This document shows, piece after piece, positions 55,003-63,846 of a stretch of 64,000 nucleotides of DNA. Both the position numbers and the translations under genes were made by a program. Position 1 is the stretch's first letter; each line of letters starts with the position of its first letter. The notes below the pieces were generated by a model. The model was not told where the DNA came from. It made no database searches and saw only the letters and a program-made list of their open reading frames with translations. The DNA comes from Synechococcus sp. PCC 6312 (lineage in GTDB: Bacteria; Cyanobacteriota; Cyanobacteriia; Thermosynechococcales; Thermosynechococcaceae), in assembly GCF_000316685.1 (NCBI RefSeq), contig NC_019680.1, positions 3,633,277 to 3,697,276 of the forward strand, given 5' to 3'.

Positions 55003-55629
55003 TTACTCCTCAGATGAAATTGGCCCCTGCCAACGCTTGAGGGGAACACAGTCAACCTGGAGTTGATCAAGGGCGCGGGCCACGACAAAATCGACCAAAT
55101 CTAAGATGGTTTGCGGTTGATGATACCAGGCCGGAATCGCTGGAACAACGCGGGCCCCCGCTTCGGCCAATTGAGTCAGATTTCGCAGGTGAATCAAACT
55201 CCAAGGGGTTTCCCGCGGCACAAGGATTAATCTCCCCCCCTCCTTCAATTGGACATCGGCCGCCCGCTCAAGGAGATCACTGCTCAATCCCGCCGCTAAT
55301 TTCCCCACGGTGGCCATACTACAGGGAATCACCACCATCCCCAATGTCCGATAGGAGCCACTGGCAATGCTCGCCCCTAAATTCGTGGCTGAATGACAAA
55401 TTAAGGTTCCCCCCGCTTCTTGGGTTTGTGACCGCCAAAACTCAGCTTGTTGATCGGGTTGAGAAGGCATCATAATTCCCAACTCTGCCCGCCAGACTTG
55501 ATAAGCCCCCTTAGAAGCGACCAAATCCACTGGATACTTGGCTTGGAGTAAAAATTTCACGGCCCGCACTGCATAAATTAGCCCTGATGCACCGGAAACA
55601 CCAATAACAATGGGACGTTTTACTATCAC
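55003..55629 (-). CDS. ubiX: Flavin prenyltransferase UbiX
   Basis: Flavoprotein fold with the N-terminal VIGVSGASGLIYAVRAVKFL, the region VIPCSMATVGKLAAGLSSDLLERAADVQLKE and RETPWSLIHLRNLTQLAEAGARVVPAIPAWYHQPQT. UbiX attaches a dimethylallyl group to FMN to make the cofactor for UbiD decarboxylases. No ubiD is adjacent. The start is a GTG at 55629. The downstream LapA-like gene starts three bases beyond its stop. Confidence 0.93.
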   Translation of the reverse strand: MIVKRPIVIGVSGASGLIYAVRAVKFLLQAKYPVDLVASKGAYQVWRAELGIMMPSQPDQQAEFWRSQTQEAGGTLICHSATNLGASIASGSYRTLGMVVIPCSMATVGKLAAGLSSDLLERAADVQLKEGGRLILVPRETPWSLIHLRNLTQLAEAGARVVPAIPAWYHQPQTILDLVDFVVARALDQLQVDCVPLKRWQGPISSEE

Positions 55630-55726
55630 AGCTAATCCAAACCAGAACCGGTGGCCCCAACAGCCACGTTTACTATTGTAGGCGGGGCCTGGATTATCCT
55701 AAGTTGTAGTTGTTGCGAGACGGGTC

Positions 55727-56143
55727 ATGAATTCAATTCCGACTGCCCATAATTCTGAACTGGAGAACCCAGGCCCGTCTTTATCGCCCGTCAACGATTG
55801 GCTGGATGTGGACTTACTGAACCAGCTTTTAGGGCCTGAGTCCTTAGAACCAGAAGTGGAGTCCCTCTTTTCCGAATTATTACCCTTAACCTTAACCGAG
55901 GTCAGGCCTGTTTTTCTATCTCCGCCCACTCATGTGCAGCCTACCCCCTCAGATCTTTGCCTAACCCATATCGCTACGACAAAAGCCTTGATTTATCACC
56001 TCCAGGCCGTGGTGGCTGAATTTGTTCCTGCTAGCCCTGGCATATCTCCCCACCCGTTAACTTACCTCACAGATCAACTCCTAAATTCCGTGGAAGCGAC
56101 TCAATTAGCTCTCGGAGCCTGGCTTGAGAATCCACAGCCCTAA
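55727..56143 (+). CDS. Hypothetical acidic protein
   Basis: A 138-residue acidic protein rich in Leu, Pro and Ser (NPGPSLSPVNDWLDVDLLNQLLG, then EPEVESLFSELLPLTLTEV), with a helical C-terminal half (TKALIYHLQAVVAEF). No signal peptide, membrane segment or family is apparent. It sits divergent from ubiX and 107 bases before ugd. Coding is supported by length and open frame; function unknown. Confidence 0.5.
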   Translation: MNSIPTAHNSELENPGPSLSPVNDWLDVDLLNQLLGPESLEPEVESLFSELLPLTLTEVRPVFLSPPTHVQPTPSDLCLTHIATTKALIYHLQAVVAEFVPASPGISPHPLTYLTDQLLNSVEATQLALGAWLENPQP

Positions 56144-56250
56144 AACCCTTTTCTAGTGAATCAATAAAATAAAAACTGCCTCAAGTGGCGCAATTTCCGG
56201 TACATTTTGAGAATTGATTCGGCACATTTTTTAGCAGTAGGAGCGTAATC

Positions 56251-57630
56251 ATGCGAGTCTGTGTGATTGGAACAGGGTATGTAGGCTTAGTCACCGGTGC
56301 CTGTCTAGCGCACATTGGCCATGACGTGATTTGCATTGATAACAACGCCGAGAAAGTTAAAATCCTCCAGGCCGGGCAATCCCCCATTTATGAACCGGGA
56401 CTCACGGAAATTCTCCGGGACGCGATCCAGGCCCAAAAGATTCAGTTCTCCAGTGACTTAGAGGCGGGCATTGAGCATGGGGAAATTTTATTTATCGCGG
56501 TGGGGACTCCAGCTTTACCGACTGGGGAAACCGATACCCGGTATATCGAAGCGGTGGCTCGGGGGATTGGCGAAAATCTCAAGGCGGGCTATAAGGTCGT
56601 GGTCAATAAATCCACTGTCCCAATTGGTTCTGGAGATTGGGTTAGGATGTTGATCCTCGATGGGATTAACGAAAAGCGGCCCGAACTCGTAGATCAAAGC
56701 GGGGCGATTAAAGATGAGAGCCTCTTATCCTTTGATGTCATCAGTAACCCGGAATTTTTACGGGAAGGTTCTGCTGTCTTTGATACCTTTAACCCGGATC
56801 GGATTGTCCTAGGGGGCAGTAGTCAGCGGGCATTTGGCCTAATGAAGGAGCTATACACACCGATTGTGGAGCGGAAATATGCTGAAAATCAAAACTTGCC
56901 CCCGGTGCCCGTGCTAGTGACGGATCTCAGTTCCGCCGAAATGATTAAATATGCCGCCAATGCTTTTCTAGCAACCAAAATTAGTTTTATCAATGAAGTG
57001 GCTAATATCTGTGATCGGGTCGGGGCTGATGTGGTCCAGGTGGCTCAGGGGATTGGATTGGATTCGCGGATTGGCTCAAAATTCCTCCAGGCCGGCCTGG
57101 GTTGGGGGGGATCTTGCTTCCCGAAAGATGTTTCTGCCCTTGTCCATACAGCCGATGACTATAAATATGAAGCGGAGTTACTCAAGTCTGTGGTGGCAGT
57201 CAATAAACGGCAGCGTTATATTGTCGTTGAAAAACTCCAGCAAGTCCTGAAAATTCTCAAGGGCAAGACCATTGGCCTGTTGGGCCTCACCTTTAAGCCC
57301 GATACCGATGACTTGCGCGATGCCCCGGCGTTGAACCTGATTGAGGAATTAAACCGACTGGGGGCCAAAGTTAAAGCCTATGATCCCCTGGTATCTCAAT
57401 CAGGATTACGGTCTGGGCTATCGAATGTGATTGTGGAAACGGATCCTCTCCAACTAGCCGATGGGTGTGATGCCCTCGTCCTGGTCACAGACTGGCAGCA
57501 ATTTCTGGAGTTGGATTACAGCAAAATTGCCGAGAACATGGCCAACCCCGTGATTGTGGATGGCCGCAACTTTTTAGACCGCCAGGCCCTCGAACGCTTA
57601 GGATTCCGCTATGTGGGCGTGGGCCACTAG
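56251..57630 (+). CDS. ugd: UDP-glucose 6-dehydrogenase
   Basis: 459 residues. The N-terminal NAD site VCVIGTGYVGLVTGACLAHIGHDV, then EPGLTEIL, NPEFLREGSA, the Lys region EMIKYAANAFLATKISFINE and the catalytic Cys near 288 in GWGGSCFPKD are present. It oxidises UDP-glucose to UDP-glucuronate for exopolysaccharide and other glycans. GGAGCG precedes the ATG by about 6 bases. Stands alone. Confidence 0.94.
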   Translation: MRVCVIGTGYVGLVTGACLAHIGHDVICIDNNAEKVKILQAGQSPIYEPGLTEILRDAIQAQKIQFSSDLEAGIEHGEILFIAVGTPALPTGETDTRYIEAVARGIGENLKAGYKVVVNKSTVPIGSGDWVRMLILDGINEKRPELVDQSGAIKDESLLSFDVISNPEFLREGSAVFDTFNPDRIVLGGSSQRAFGLMKELYTPIVERKYAENQNLPPVPVLVTDLSSAEMIKYAANAFLATKISFINEVANICDRVGADVVQVAQGIGLDSRIGSKFLQAGLGWGGSCFPKDVSALVHTADDYKYEAELLKSVVAVNKRQRYIVVEKLQQVLKILKGKTIGLLGLTFKPDTDDLRDAPALNLIEELNRLGAKVKAYDPLVSQSGLRSGLSNVIVETDPLQLADGCDALVLVTDWQQFLELDYSKIAENMANPVIVDGRNFLDRQALERLGFRYVGVGH

Positions 57631-57806
57631 ATTACCGTTATTCATTTTGACTTGGATCAGTAAATTCACCCCCTAACCCTGCTTTGATCGGCCTGGTATA
57701 GTTGTCTTAAGACCTTGGTAGTCGTGATTTACTAGGCTATGTTTCCTAGCCTCACACTTCTCCTTCACTGCTGCTCATGCAATTTATCAGAATCAGGGGA
57801 TGACCT

Positions 57807-58691
57807 ATGCTGCATATTCTTTCTGATCAAGCCCAATCCTTCCTCACTACCTATTTTTTTGTCGGAATTGGCTTAACGGGAGTCTCCTTCTTTAGTGGTT
57901 GGTTCAAAAAGAGTTATGACGGGCCCCTCAAACAGGCCTGGGGCATTGCCGAGCGGCTCAAAACCGAGAAACAGTCCTTAGAAGCCAAAGTGGCCCAAAT
58001 TCGCCAAGAGTACCAATACCAGGCCCGGCAAATTGAACAATACAAAGCCCAGGCCGAAGCCTATGCCGCCCAAATCAAAACCCTGGAAACTCGCTATCTC
58101 AATCTAGAAACAAGATATGAACATCTAGCAGCGGACTATCACACGATCCAAGAAAACTATGCCGCCAGCCAAAGCCATTGCCAAAATCTGGAATTTGATC
58201 TCCGAGATTTGAGTGCCAAACTAGAAAATGCTGACTATGACAACGAACAATTGCGCCAGGCCTATCAAGCCCAAGAACAGGAATTAGTTGCCCAAACAAC
58301 GGCTCACCAGCAACTTCAAGAGAGTTATCGCCTCTTGGAAGCCGAACAAGTCACCCTCAATGCCCAATGGCAAAGCACCAAAATCGAGTACGAAGCCTTG
58401 CAAGCCAACTACCAAGAACTCCAGGAGACCATTACTGAAATTCAAGGCATCTACCAGCAAACTCGGATTGAAATCACCGACCTAGAGAAACGGGTGACAA
58501 AAATTTTGGCCGATAACGATCAACTTTTGGCGGATAACCTGTGGCGGGAAGAACGGTTACGCAAGCTCCGCTTCTGGGAATGGCTGATGGGGGGGTGTAA
58601 TAACTATGTACCGCGCTCTAAATCATTGTTAACCTTTTATGTCGGAATGCCGCTCCAGGCCTGGTGGTCGAATCTTGTTAATCTGGCCTAG
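57807..58691 (+). CDS. Membrane-anchored coiled-coil protein
   Basis: A 294-residue protein with one N-terminal membrane segment (FLTTYFFVGIGLTGVSFFSGW, about 12-33) and a Gln/Glu/Ala-rich coiled coil from about 48 to 245 with regular LEAKVAQIRQEYQYQ heptads. The C-terminal ~40 residues are aromatic-rich (RKLRFWEWLMGGCNNYVP, then FYVGMPLQAWWSNLVNL). No known family. AGGGGATG lies just before the start. It precedes a small membrane gene and a DUF697 GTPase in the same direction, probably one operon. Confidence 0.6.
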   Translation: MLHILSDQAQSFLTTYFFVGIGLTGVSFFSGWFKKSYDGPLKQAWGIAERLKTEKQSLEAKVAQIRQEYQYQARQIEQYKAQAEAYAAQIKTLETRYLNLETRYEHLAADYHTIQENYAASQSHCQNLEFDLRDLSAKLENADYDNEQLRQAYQAQEQELVAQTTAHQQLQESYRLLEAEQVTLNAQWQSTKIEYEALQANYQELQETITEIQGIYQQTRIEITDLEKRVTKILADNDQLLADNLWREERLRKLRFWEWLMGGCNNYVPRSKSLLTFYVGMPLQAWWSNLVNLA

Positions 58692-58709
58692 GCTCGTGAA
58701 GTTATCCCA

Positions 58710-59048
58710 ATGAAACCGGCAACACGGCTTTGGCTTTATCTGTCTTTGATCCCAGTTTTTGGCGTGATCCCGGCCATTTGGATCATCAGGCAACGTCAGG
58801 TCAATCCCGATCAGCGCAAAATTAGCCGATTAACCATCCTTTTAGCCTTGGCCTGGGTGGTGGGTTATGGAACGTTAAATTTAGGAGCCGGAGCCGCTGA
58901 AATGGGGCCAGAAACTAGCTTCTTACTTCTCAATAGTCTCTGGACATCGGGATATTTTTTGACGTTGTTTTGGTTGATGACTCGCCTCAGCCGGAATCAG
59001 TCCTTGAGTTTGCCATTTTTCAGTTATTTCGCCAAGTATTTACCCTAA
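58710..59048 (+). CDS. Small three-helix membrane protein
   Basis: 112 residues with three membrane segments: LWLYLSLIPVFGVIPAIWII, ISRLTILLALAWVVGYGTL and LLLNSLWTSGYFLTLFWL. A basic loop (RQRQVNPDQRKISR) lies between the first two. No family recognised. It lies 18 bases after the coiled-coil gene and ends three bases before the GTPase gene, so the three are likely co-expressed. Confidence 0.65.
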   Translation: MKPATRLWLYLSLIPVFGVIPAIWIIRQRQVNPDQRKISRLTILLALAWVVGYGTLNLGAGAAEMGPETSFLLLNSLWTSGYFLTLFWLMTRLSRNQSLSLPFFSYFAKYLP

Positions 59049-59051
59049 CCC

Positions 59052-60587
59052 ATGTCCCGTTCACTGCTGTTGATTCTTGGCCTGGGGATTGTTTTAGGAT
59101 TAATGCTCTGGTTAGTGGCGGCCCTCCATGGCCTGTATGTTCAAATTGCCTTTTCCAGCCCCCTCCTGGCCAATATCCTCCTGGTTGTCCTAATCCTGGT
59201 TTTCTTGGCCCTCCTCTATGCCCTAATTCACTACCTTGGCCTCGTTCGTCAAACAAAAGCCCGGAAACCCCGCCCCCAGGCCCCGGTAGAAAAAACGGAA
59301 GCCGCAGTTGAAACCCTCGAAGCCCTGCAAAAACAACTGAACCAAGTTGAAGATGAAGTTGCCCGCCTTGCCCTCCAAGCCAAAGCCCGGGAATTGGAAC
59401 ATAGTTTTAGTCGTCAACATATCCGCTTAGTTGTCTTTGGCACAGGTTCGGCGGGCAAAACCTCATTGGTGAATGCAATTGTCGGTAAAATTGTCGGTGA
59501 AGTCAGTGCCCCAATGGGAACAACCACCATGGGAGCCACCTATTGCCTCCAGTTGCGGGGGATTGACCAAGATATTTGGATTACCGACACCCCAGGCATC
59601 TTGGAAGCGGGGATTGCTGGCACAGAACGGGAGCAACAGGCCCGTCAACTGGCCACGGAAGCTGATTTACTCCTGTTTGTCTTAGATAACGACCTGCGGC
59701 AATCGGAATATCTCCCCTTAGTCAGCCTAGTGGAAATGGGCAAACGCTCGCTGGTGGTTTTGAACAAAATTGATCGGATGACCTCAGCCGATCGGGATTT
59801 AATCCTGGCCCAACTCCGCCACCGTCTGCAAGGTATTATTGCCGCACCCGATGTCGTAGCCATTGCCGCCGCCCCTCAGCCAATCATTCTGGACAATGGC
59901 AATACCGTTATCCCAGATCCGGATATTTTGCCTGTCTTAAAACGGATTGCCGCAATTCTCCGGGCCGAGGGACAGGATCTCGTTGCGGATAATATCCTCC
60001 TCCAATCCCAACGTCTGGGGGAAGAAGCCCGCCGCCTGATTGACCGCCAACGGAAACGCCAGGCCGATAAAATTGTCGAACGCTATCAGTGGATTGGGGC
60101 TGGAGTCATTTGTGTTACGCCAATTCCAGTCGTGGATCTACTCGCGGCTGCCGCTGTCAATGCCCAAATGGTAGTGGAAATTGGGCGCGTTTATGGGTGT
60201 GATCTTAATGCAGCCCGGGGCCGGGAATTAGCCCTCTCGTTGGGGCGCACCTTAGCCAGTTTGGGGATTGTGAAAGGGGCCATGGACTTAGTGGCGACTG
60301 CTTTACAACTGAGTGTCGGGGGCATTGTCGTTGGGCGGGCGATCCAGAGTATTGGGGCCGCCTATTTAACCCGCATTGCTGGGAAAAGTTTTATTGAATA
60401 TTTCCGCCAAGATCAAGATTGGGGCGATGGGGGCATGAGTGAGGTCGTCCAGCAACAATTCCAACTGAATCGCCGCGATGAATTTATCCAGGCCTTTATC
60501 CAGGAAGCGATTACCAAACTGCCGGATACCATCGGGCGGGCCATTAACCGTAACTCACCAGCAAAACTTGACAAGGAAACTCCATAA
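59052..60587 (+). CDS. Membrane-associated GTPase with DUF697 domain
   Basis: 511 residues. Two N-terminal membrane helices (LLLILGLGIVLGLMLWLVAAL and LANILLVVLILVFLALLYALI) are followed by a coiled-coil stretch (LEALQKQLNQVEDEV). The Era-like G domain has G1 GTGSAGKT near 130, G3 DTPG near 179 and G4 NKID near 238. A C-terminal DUF697 domain follows (GAGVICVTPIPVVDLLAAAAVNAQMVVEIGRVYG). Cyanobacterial and plastid relatives exist; the function is unproven. All core GTPase residues appear intact. Confidence 0.85.
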   Translation: MSRSLLLILGLGIVLGLMLWLVAALHGLYVQIAFSSPLLANILLVVLILVFLALLYALIHYLGLVRQTKARKPRPQAPVEKTEAAVETLEALQKQLNQVEDEVARLALQAKARELEHSFSRQHIRLVVFGTGSAGKTSLVNAIVGKIVGEVSAPMGTTTMGATYCLQLRGIDQDIWITDTPGILEAGIAGTEREQQARQLATEADLLLFVLDNDLRQSEYLPLVSLVEMGKRSLVVLNKIDRMTSADRDLILAQLRHRLQGIIAAPDVVAIAAAPQPIILDNGNTVIPDPDILPVLKRIAAILRAEGQDLVADNILLQSQRLGEEARRLIDRQRKRQADKIVERYQWIGAGVICVTPIPVVDLLAAAAVNAQMVVEIGRVYGCDLNAARGRELALSLGRTLASLGIVKGAMDLVATALQLSVGGIVVGRAIQSIGAAYLTRIAGKSFIEYFRQDQDWGDGGMSEVVQQQFQLNRRDEFIQAFIQEAITKLPDTIGRAINRNSPAKLDKETP

Positions 60588-60674
60588 TTGAAGCGATTGA
60601 ACTCGTATTAGCTTTTCCCCAGAATGCCCTAGTCTTAGGCTCTTAATCGGGAATCAAGCTAGAATGGGGGCAAT

Positions 60675-60691
60675 CCAAGGAGCTACCTTGG
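60675..60691 (+). promoter_or_regulatory. Hairpin in the HLIP leader
   Basis: CCAAGG-AGCTA-CCTTGG at 60675-60691 is a perfect six-base stem with a five-base loop, 38 bases before the HLIP start. A TAGAAT at about 60659-60664 could be a -10, which would put this hairpin in the 5' untranslated RNA. No canonical HLR1 (RpaB) pair was found. Confidence 0.4.
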
Positions 60692-60728
60692 CCAAACTCT
60701 TATTCTTTAGGACGTTAAAAATCTCTGT

Positions 60729-60893
60729 ATGACAGAACCAACCCGGACTCCCAACGTAGAAACTCCCAAGTTTGGCTTTAACAGTTTTGCCGAACGCTTA
60801 AATGGCCGGGCCGCAATGGTTGGAGTAGTGGCCGTCTTGTTAGTGGAATATTTTACAGGTCAAGGGCTTCTTTCTTGGTTAGGCTTGTTCTAA
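60729..60893 (+). CDS. hli: High-light-inducible protein (HLIP/SCP)
   Basis: A 54-residue protein: MTEPTRTPNVETPKFGFNSF, then AERLNGRAAMVGVVAVLLVE and a short tail. The single membrane helix carries the chlorophyll-binding ExxNGRxAMxG motif (ERLNGRAAMVG), which defines HLIPs. HLIPs bind chlorophyll and carotenoids and protect photosystem assembly in high light. Which Hli class it belongs to cannot be set from sequence alone. The next gene starts 42 bases after its stop, so the two may be co-transcribed. Confidence 0.92.
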   Translation: MTEPTRTPNVETPKFGFNSFAERLNGRAAMVGVVAVLLVEYFTGQGLLSWLGLF

Positions 60894-60934
60894 ACTGATT
60901 GGCACGATCCCTATTACTTTCTAACCTAAGCATC

Positions 60935-61219
60935 ATGATTTGGCCCCGTTTTCTCCGTACTGCCTACCGTAAAGAACCAATCTCTGCCTTTATAGTCATT
61001 GTTGGGTCTGTGGATACAGCCATTGGCGGCCTGGGTGGCTATGGAGGCTTGGTGTTTGTGGGGCTTTTAGCCGTTAGTTCAGCCCTGGCCTGGCGGTGGT
61101 TAACCTGGCAACGTTGGCAGCGAAATCATCCCCCAGAAAAGGTGGCTGCCTATGCCTTACCCCCCCAATCGGCTCGGGCTTTACCCATGCTGTCAATGTC
61201 AAAAAACCAGCGACCTTAG
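60935..61219 (+). CDS. Small membrane protein downstream of the HLIP gene
   Basis: A 94-residue protein with a basic N-terminus (MIWPRFLRTAYRKEP) and about two hydrophobic segments (ISAFIVIVGSVDTAIGGLGG and GGLVFVGLLAVSSALAWRW). A basic Trp/Arg patch (LTWQRWQRNH) follows. A TTG at 60899 would add 12 residues but ATG 60935 is better. Unknown function; membrane location beside the HLIP suggests a thylakoid role, which is inference only. Confidence 0.6.
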   Translation: MIWPRFLRTAYRKEPISAFIVIVGSVDTAIGGLGGYGGLVFVGLLAVSSALAWRWLTWQRWQRNHPPEKVAAYALPPQSARALPMLSMSKNQRP

Positions 61220-61234
61220 GGACAGTTTGGCAAG

Positions 61235-61281
61235 CTTGGCCTGGGAGAGATTAGATTTTTAATTGCTTTAGCCAGGCCAAG
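61235..61281. repeat. Perfect inverted repeat of the CCAGGCC motif
   Basis: CTTGGCCTGG (61235-61244) and CCAGGCCAAG (61272-61281) form a perfect 10-base inverted repeat around a 27-base spacer between two convergent genes. Each arm contains one copy of the genome-wide iterated motif. There is no T-run directly after it, so it is not a classical terminator. Confidence 0.75.
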
Positions 61282-61286
61282 AGTGA

Positions 61287-61805
61287 TTACACGTCCAATT
61301 CGGCAGTATCTGGGGAATTGGCCTGTAAAGAAACCACTAAGTGACGATTCGGTTCTTCCCCTTGGCTTTGGGTATTCAGTTCGGGGTATTCCTGTAAAAG
61401 GGTGTGAATAATCCGCCGCTCAACTGCGGGCAAGGCTGGAAACTGATAAGCTTGCCCTGTTTCTTTCACTTTTTCAGCGACAGACTCAGACAATTTGACG
61501 AGTTCCTGATAGCGTTGGGCTCGGAAATCCCCTAATTCCAACGTAAAGATCAAATGCTCATCTTTCGGTAAGCCCAAATTTAAGGTGGCATTCAAAAGAT
61601 ATTGGAAAGAGTTGAGTAAGTTGGCCTGGACACCTAAAAGCTGACTCCGCTGCTCTGGGGTTAGACTCTCGGCCTGAATTTTTAACCAGCAGCCATTTAA
61701 CTGACTCACGGGTGGCTCAATCACGGAAATTACAGCCGGAAAACCAGATTTAGTTAGGGCCTGCTCTAGCCATTGGCATCCCTGTTCAATTTTCGGATCG
61801 CTCAT
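61287..61805 (-). CDS. khpB: RNA-binding protein KhpB/Jag family (R3H)
   Basis: 172 residues. The C-terminal R3H-like domain is visible as FPALPAVERRIIHTLLQEYPELN and EEPNRHLVVSL; the middle holds the KH-like region (LNATLNLGLPKDEHLIFTLELGDFRAQRY). Jag/KhpB proteins bind RNA and cluster with yidC in many bacteria, as here. The N-terminal ~60 residues are not clearly Jag-N. It lies 38 bases after yidC. Confidence 0.85.
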   Translation of the reverse strand: MSDPKIEQGCQWLEQALTKSGFPAVISVIEPPVSQLNGCWLKIQAESLTPEQRSQLLGVQANLLNSFQYLLNATLNLGLPKDEHLIFTLELGDFRAQRYQELVKLSESVAEKVKETGQAYQFPALPAVERRIIHTLLQEYPELNTQSQGEEPNRHLVVSLQANSPDTAELDV

Positions 61806-61843
61806 AGTTAACTCAAGACAATGGATTCAATCTAAGGGAGTGA

Positions 61844-63022
61844 CTAGCTACTAGTTTTCCGTTTGGCTTTACCGGCCTCAAAGGGCAGAGCATCTCGATT
61901 TTTGACAGCTTCTGCTTTTTCCTTTTCATCCAGGAGTTTTTGCAGGTTTTCCGGTAAGGGTTCTCGCTGCAAGATGAAGGTTTGGACTGTCTGGAAAATA
62001 TTAGCAATCAACATATAAAGCAAAACTCCAGCCGGGAGGGGGAAAAAGAGAAACATCCCTGAAAAAAGAATTGGAGTCAGTTGATTGACTTGATTTTGCT
62101 GGGGATTACTAGTTGCACCTTGGCCAGATAGGAGTTGGTTAACGTACAAGCTAATCCCAAAGGCGGAGATCATGAACAAAATATCCCAGTGAATCCCGTC
62201 CCAATTGATCGTTTTGCTACCATCAGGGGCCGTCATAAAGAGTTCATTATCTAAGGCCCCAACCCGGCCCAGAGCGTCAATGAATAGAAAGCCTTTTTGG
62301 GACGCAATGCCGGGGACGATTCCTTCAAGGGTGACATCACCAGGCTGGAGGGCAACGAGATGGCCGTTTTCATCCAGATTGACCCGTTCTTGTCCCCGAG
62401 TGACCTGCCAGTGGGGTTGAATATCTGTGTCTGGGTAGTTTCCCAGGATGCCCCCTAAGGGCTTGCCTTCCGTAGTTTGAAAGGCTAAATCAATCGTTTC
62501 CCCGACCGTGAGCTTAGTGCCTACAGGTAAAACCGCTTGAATCGGGTAGTGAGTTCCTTCGGCCACATAGATGTTTTGAGATTTACTGGCATAGGGTTGA
62601 ACCTGCACAGCTTGGTCGGCTGGAACAATTTGTAAATTAACTGGGTATTTTACATCAGCAAAGGGCGATCCCCGCAGGGTAGCAAAGAGGGCAAAGAGAA
62701 TGGGCAACTGGAGGAGTAAGGGAAAGCAGCCGGCTAAGGGGTTACCAAACTCTTTGTAAACCTCTGACATGGCCTGTTGTTGCTTGGCCGGGTCACTCTT
62801 GTATCGCTCTTGAATGTCCTTAACACGCTCTTGCATGAGGGGCTGGACAATTTTCATCCGCCGCATACTGCGAATCGAGCCAGCACTGAGGGGGTAAACC
62901 GCAAACCGAATCACTAAGGTTAACGCCACAATCGCCAGGCCATAGCTCGGCACAATCCCGTAGAAAAAATCCAGGATCGGCAGCATGACATTACTGGAAA
63001 GAAACCCAATACCAAAATCCAT
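61844..63022 (-). CDS. yidC: Membrane protein insertase YidC/Alb3 (Oxa1 family)
   Basis: 392 residues. YidC core helices are clear: [35 protein letters not shown], the cytoplasmic [26 protein letters not shown] and [26 protein letters not shown] large loop of about 160 residues with beta-like composition follows, then the final helices ([35 protein letters not shown]). YidC inserts membrane proteins, including thylakoid proteins in cyanobacteria. The Lys-rich tail (KAKRKTSS) is typical. Confidence 0.95.
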   Translation of the reverse strand: MDFGIGFLSSNVMLPILDFFYGIVPSYGLAIVALTLVIRFAVYPLSAGSIRSMRRMKIVQPLMQERVKDIQERYKSDPAKQQQAMSEVYKEFGNPLAGCFPLLLQLPILFALFATLRGSPFADVKYPVNLQIVPADQAVQVQPYASKSQNIYVAEGTHYPIQAVLPVGTKLTVGETIDLAFQTTEGKPLGGILGNYPDTDIQPHWQVTRGQERVNLDENGHLVALQPGDVTLEGIVPGIASQKGFLFIDALGRVGALDNELFMTAPDGSKTINWDGIHWDILFMISAFGISLYVNQLLSGQGATSNPQQNQVNQLTPILFSGMFLFFPLPAGVLLYMLIANIFQTVQTFILQREPLPENLQKLLDEKEKAEAVKNRDALPFEAGKAKRKTSS

Positions 63023-63080
63023 GAACTTAAATGAATCCCTAGCGCAAGAACAGCAATCTTATAGCAATCTGAACCCTATC

Positions 63081-63473
63081 TTAGCGGCCGAGGGCCCCAC
63101 TGACACCCTGGGCCTGGGGGGTTAACCGTTCCGAGATAAAGGCATAAACATCACGAAACCCAGGCACAGCCCGCATTTCTAGGCGATTTCCATCTTTGAG
63201 AGTTACGACCATATCCCCATAGGCTCCCCAGCCCCGCGGCACGGTCACAACCTTGGCTACTTCGCTGTACACAATATCCGAGCGATCACGCCCTAACCAG
63301 CCACCAATGATGGTAATGCGGCGGTCTGTAATGCGATAGCGCACCCACAAGGCCCGAACAATTGCCCCAACGGTTAACGGTAAACAGATCACTGTAAAAC
63401 CTAAAAAGATATTGATGAGTAAATCCCCCCAGTGGGGGCCACCTTCATAATAAATGTCTTCTTTAATGCCCAT
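63081..63473 (-). CDS. PH domain-like (bPH) membrane protein
   Basis: 130 residues: one or two N-terminal membrane helices (LLINIFLGFTVICLPLTVGAIVRALWV) followed by a bacterial PH-like domain (RITDRRITIIGGWLGRDRSDIVYSEVAKVVTVPRGWG, then MVVTLKDGNRLEMRAVPGFRDVYAFI). It overlaps the rnpA end by 11 bases and lies between rnpA and yidC, where other bacteria usually have YidD. Role unknown; the position suggests a link to membrane protein insertion. Confidence 0.82.
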   Translation of the reverse strand: MGIKEDIYYEGGPHWGDLLINIFLGFTVICLPLTVGAIVRALWVRYRITDRRITIIGGWLGRDRSDIVYSEVAKVVTVPRGWGAYGDMVVTLKDGNRLEMRAVPGFRDVYAFISERLTPQAQGVSGALGR

Positions 63474-63846
63474 GTAAGATACCTGCTTGTGCCAGTAACT
63501 GCTCTAATTCTGGCAGATATTGATTGGCTTGGAGATCTAATACTGCCCGCCGGGCTACTAAAATCACATCCCAGCCCGGTTCGATCTCCTTTAATAATTC
63601 CCAGCAGGCCTGGCGCATACGGCGTTTGACCCAATTACGTCTGATGGCCAAATTACTAACTTTTTTACCGACCACCAGGCCAATCCGGGTTGCAAAGAAT
63701 GAAGGGTTTGACGGAGCCTGGCCTGGTTCTAGGGTTGCGCGAGGGAGTAACCAAGCGACAAAATATGGGCCGTGCCAGCTTTTGCCCTCTTTATAAATGT
63801 GGTTAAAGTCATGCCGAGATCGCAGCCGATGGGGGCTTGGGAGCAT
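63463..63846 (-). CDS. rnpA: Ribonuclease P protein component
   Basis: 127 residues with the RnpA pattern: LPSPHRLRSRHDFNHIYKEGK, RIGLVVGKKVSNLAIRRNWVKRRMRQACW and WDVILVARRAVLDLQ. It binds the RNase P RNA and helps process tRNA 5' ends. Its start shares a base with the rpmH stop (TAATG) and its end overlaps the PH-domain gene. Confidence 0.95.
   Translation of the reverse strand: MLPSPHRLRSRHDFNHIYKEGKSWHGPYFVAWLLPRATLEPGQAPSNPSFFATRIGLVVGKKVSNLAIRRNWVKRRMRQACWELLKEIEPGWDVILVARRAVLDLQANQYLPELEQLLAQAGILHGH

Noticed and set aside
57744..57764. CTAGG...CCTAG hairpin upstream of the coiled-coil gene
   Set aside because: Five-base stem without a T-run; could occur by chance and gives no clear role.
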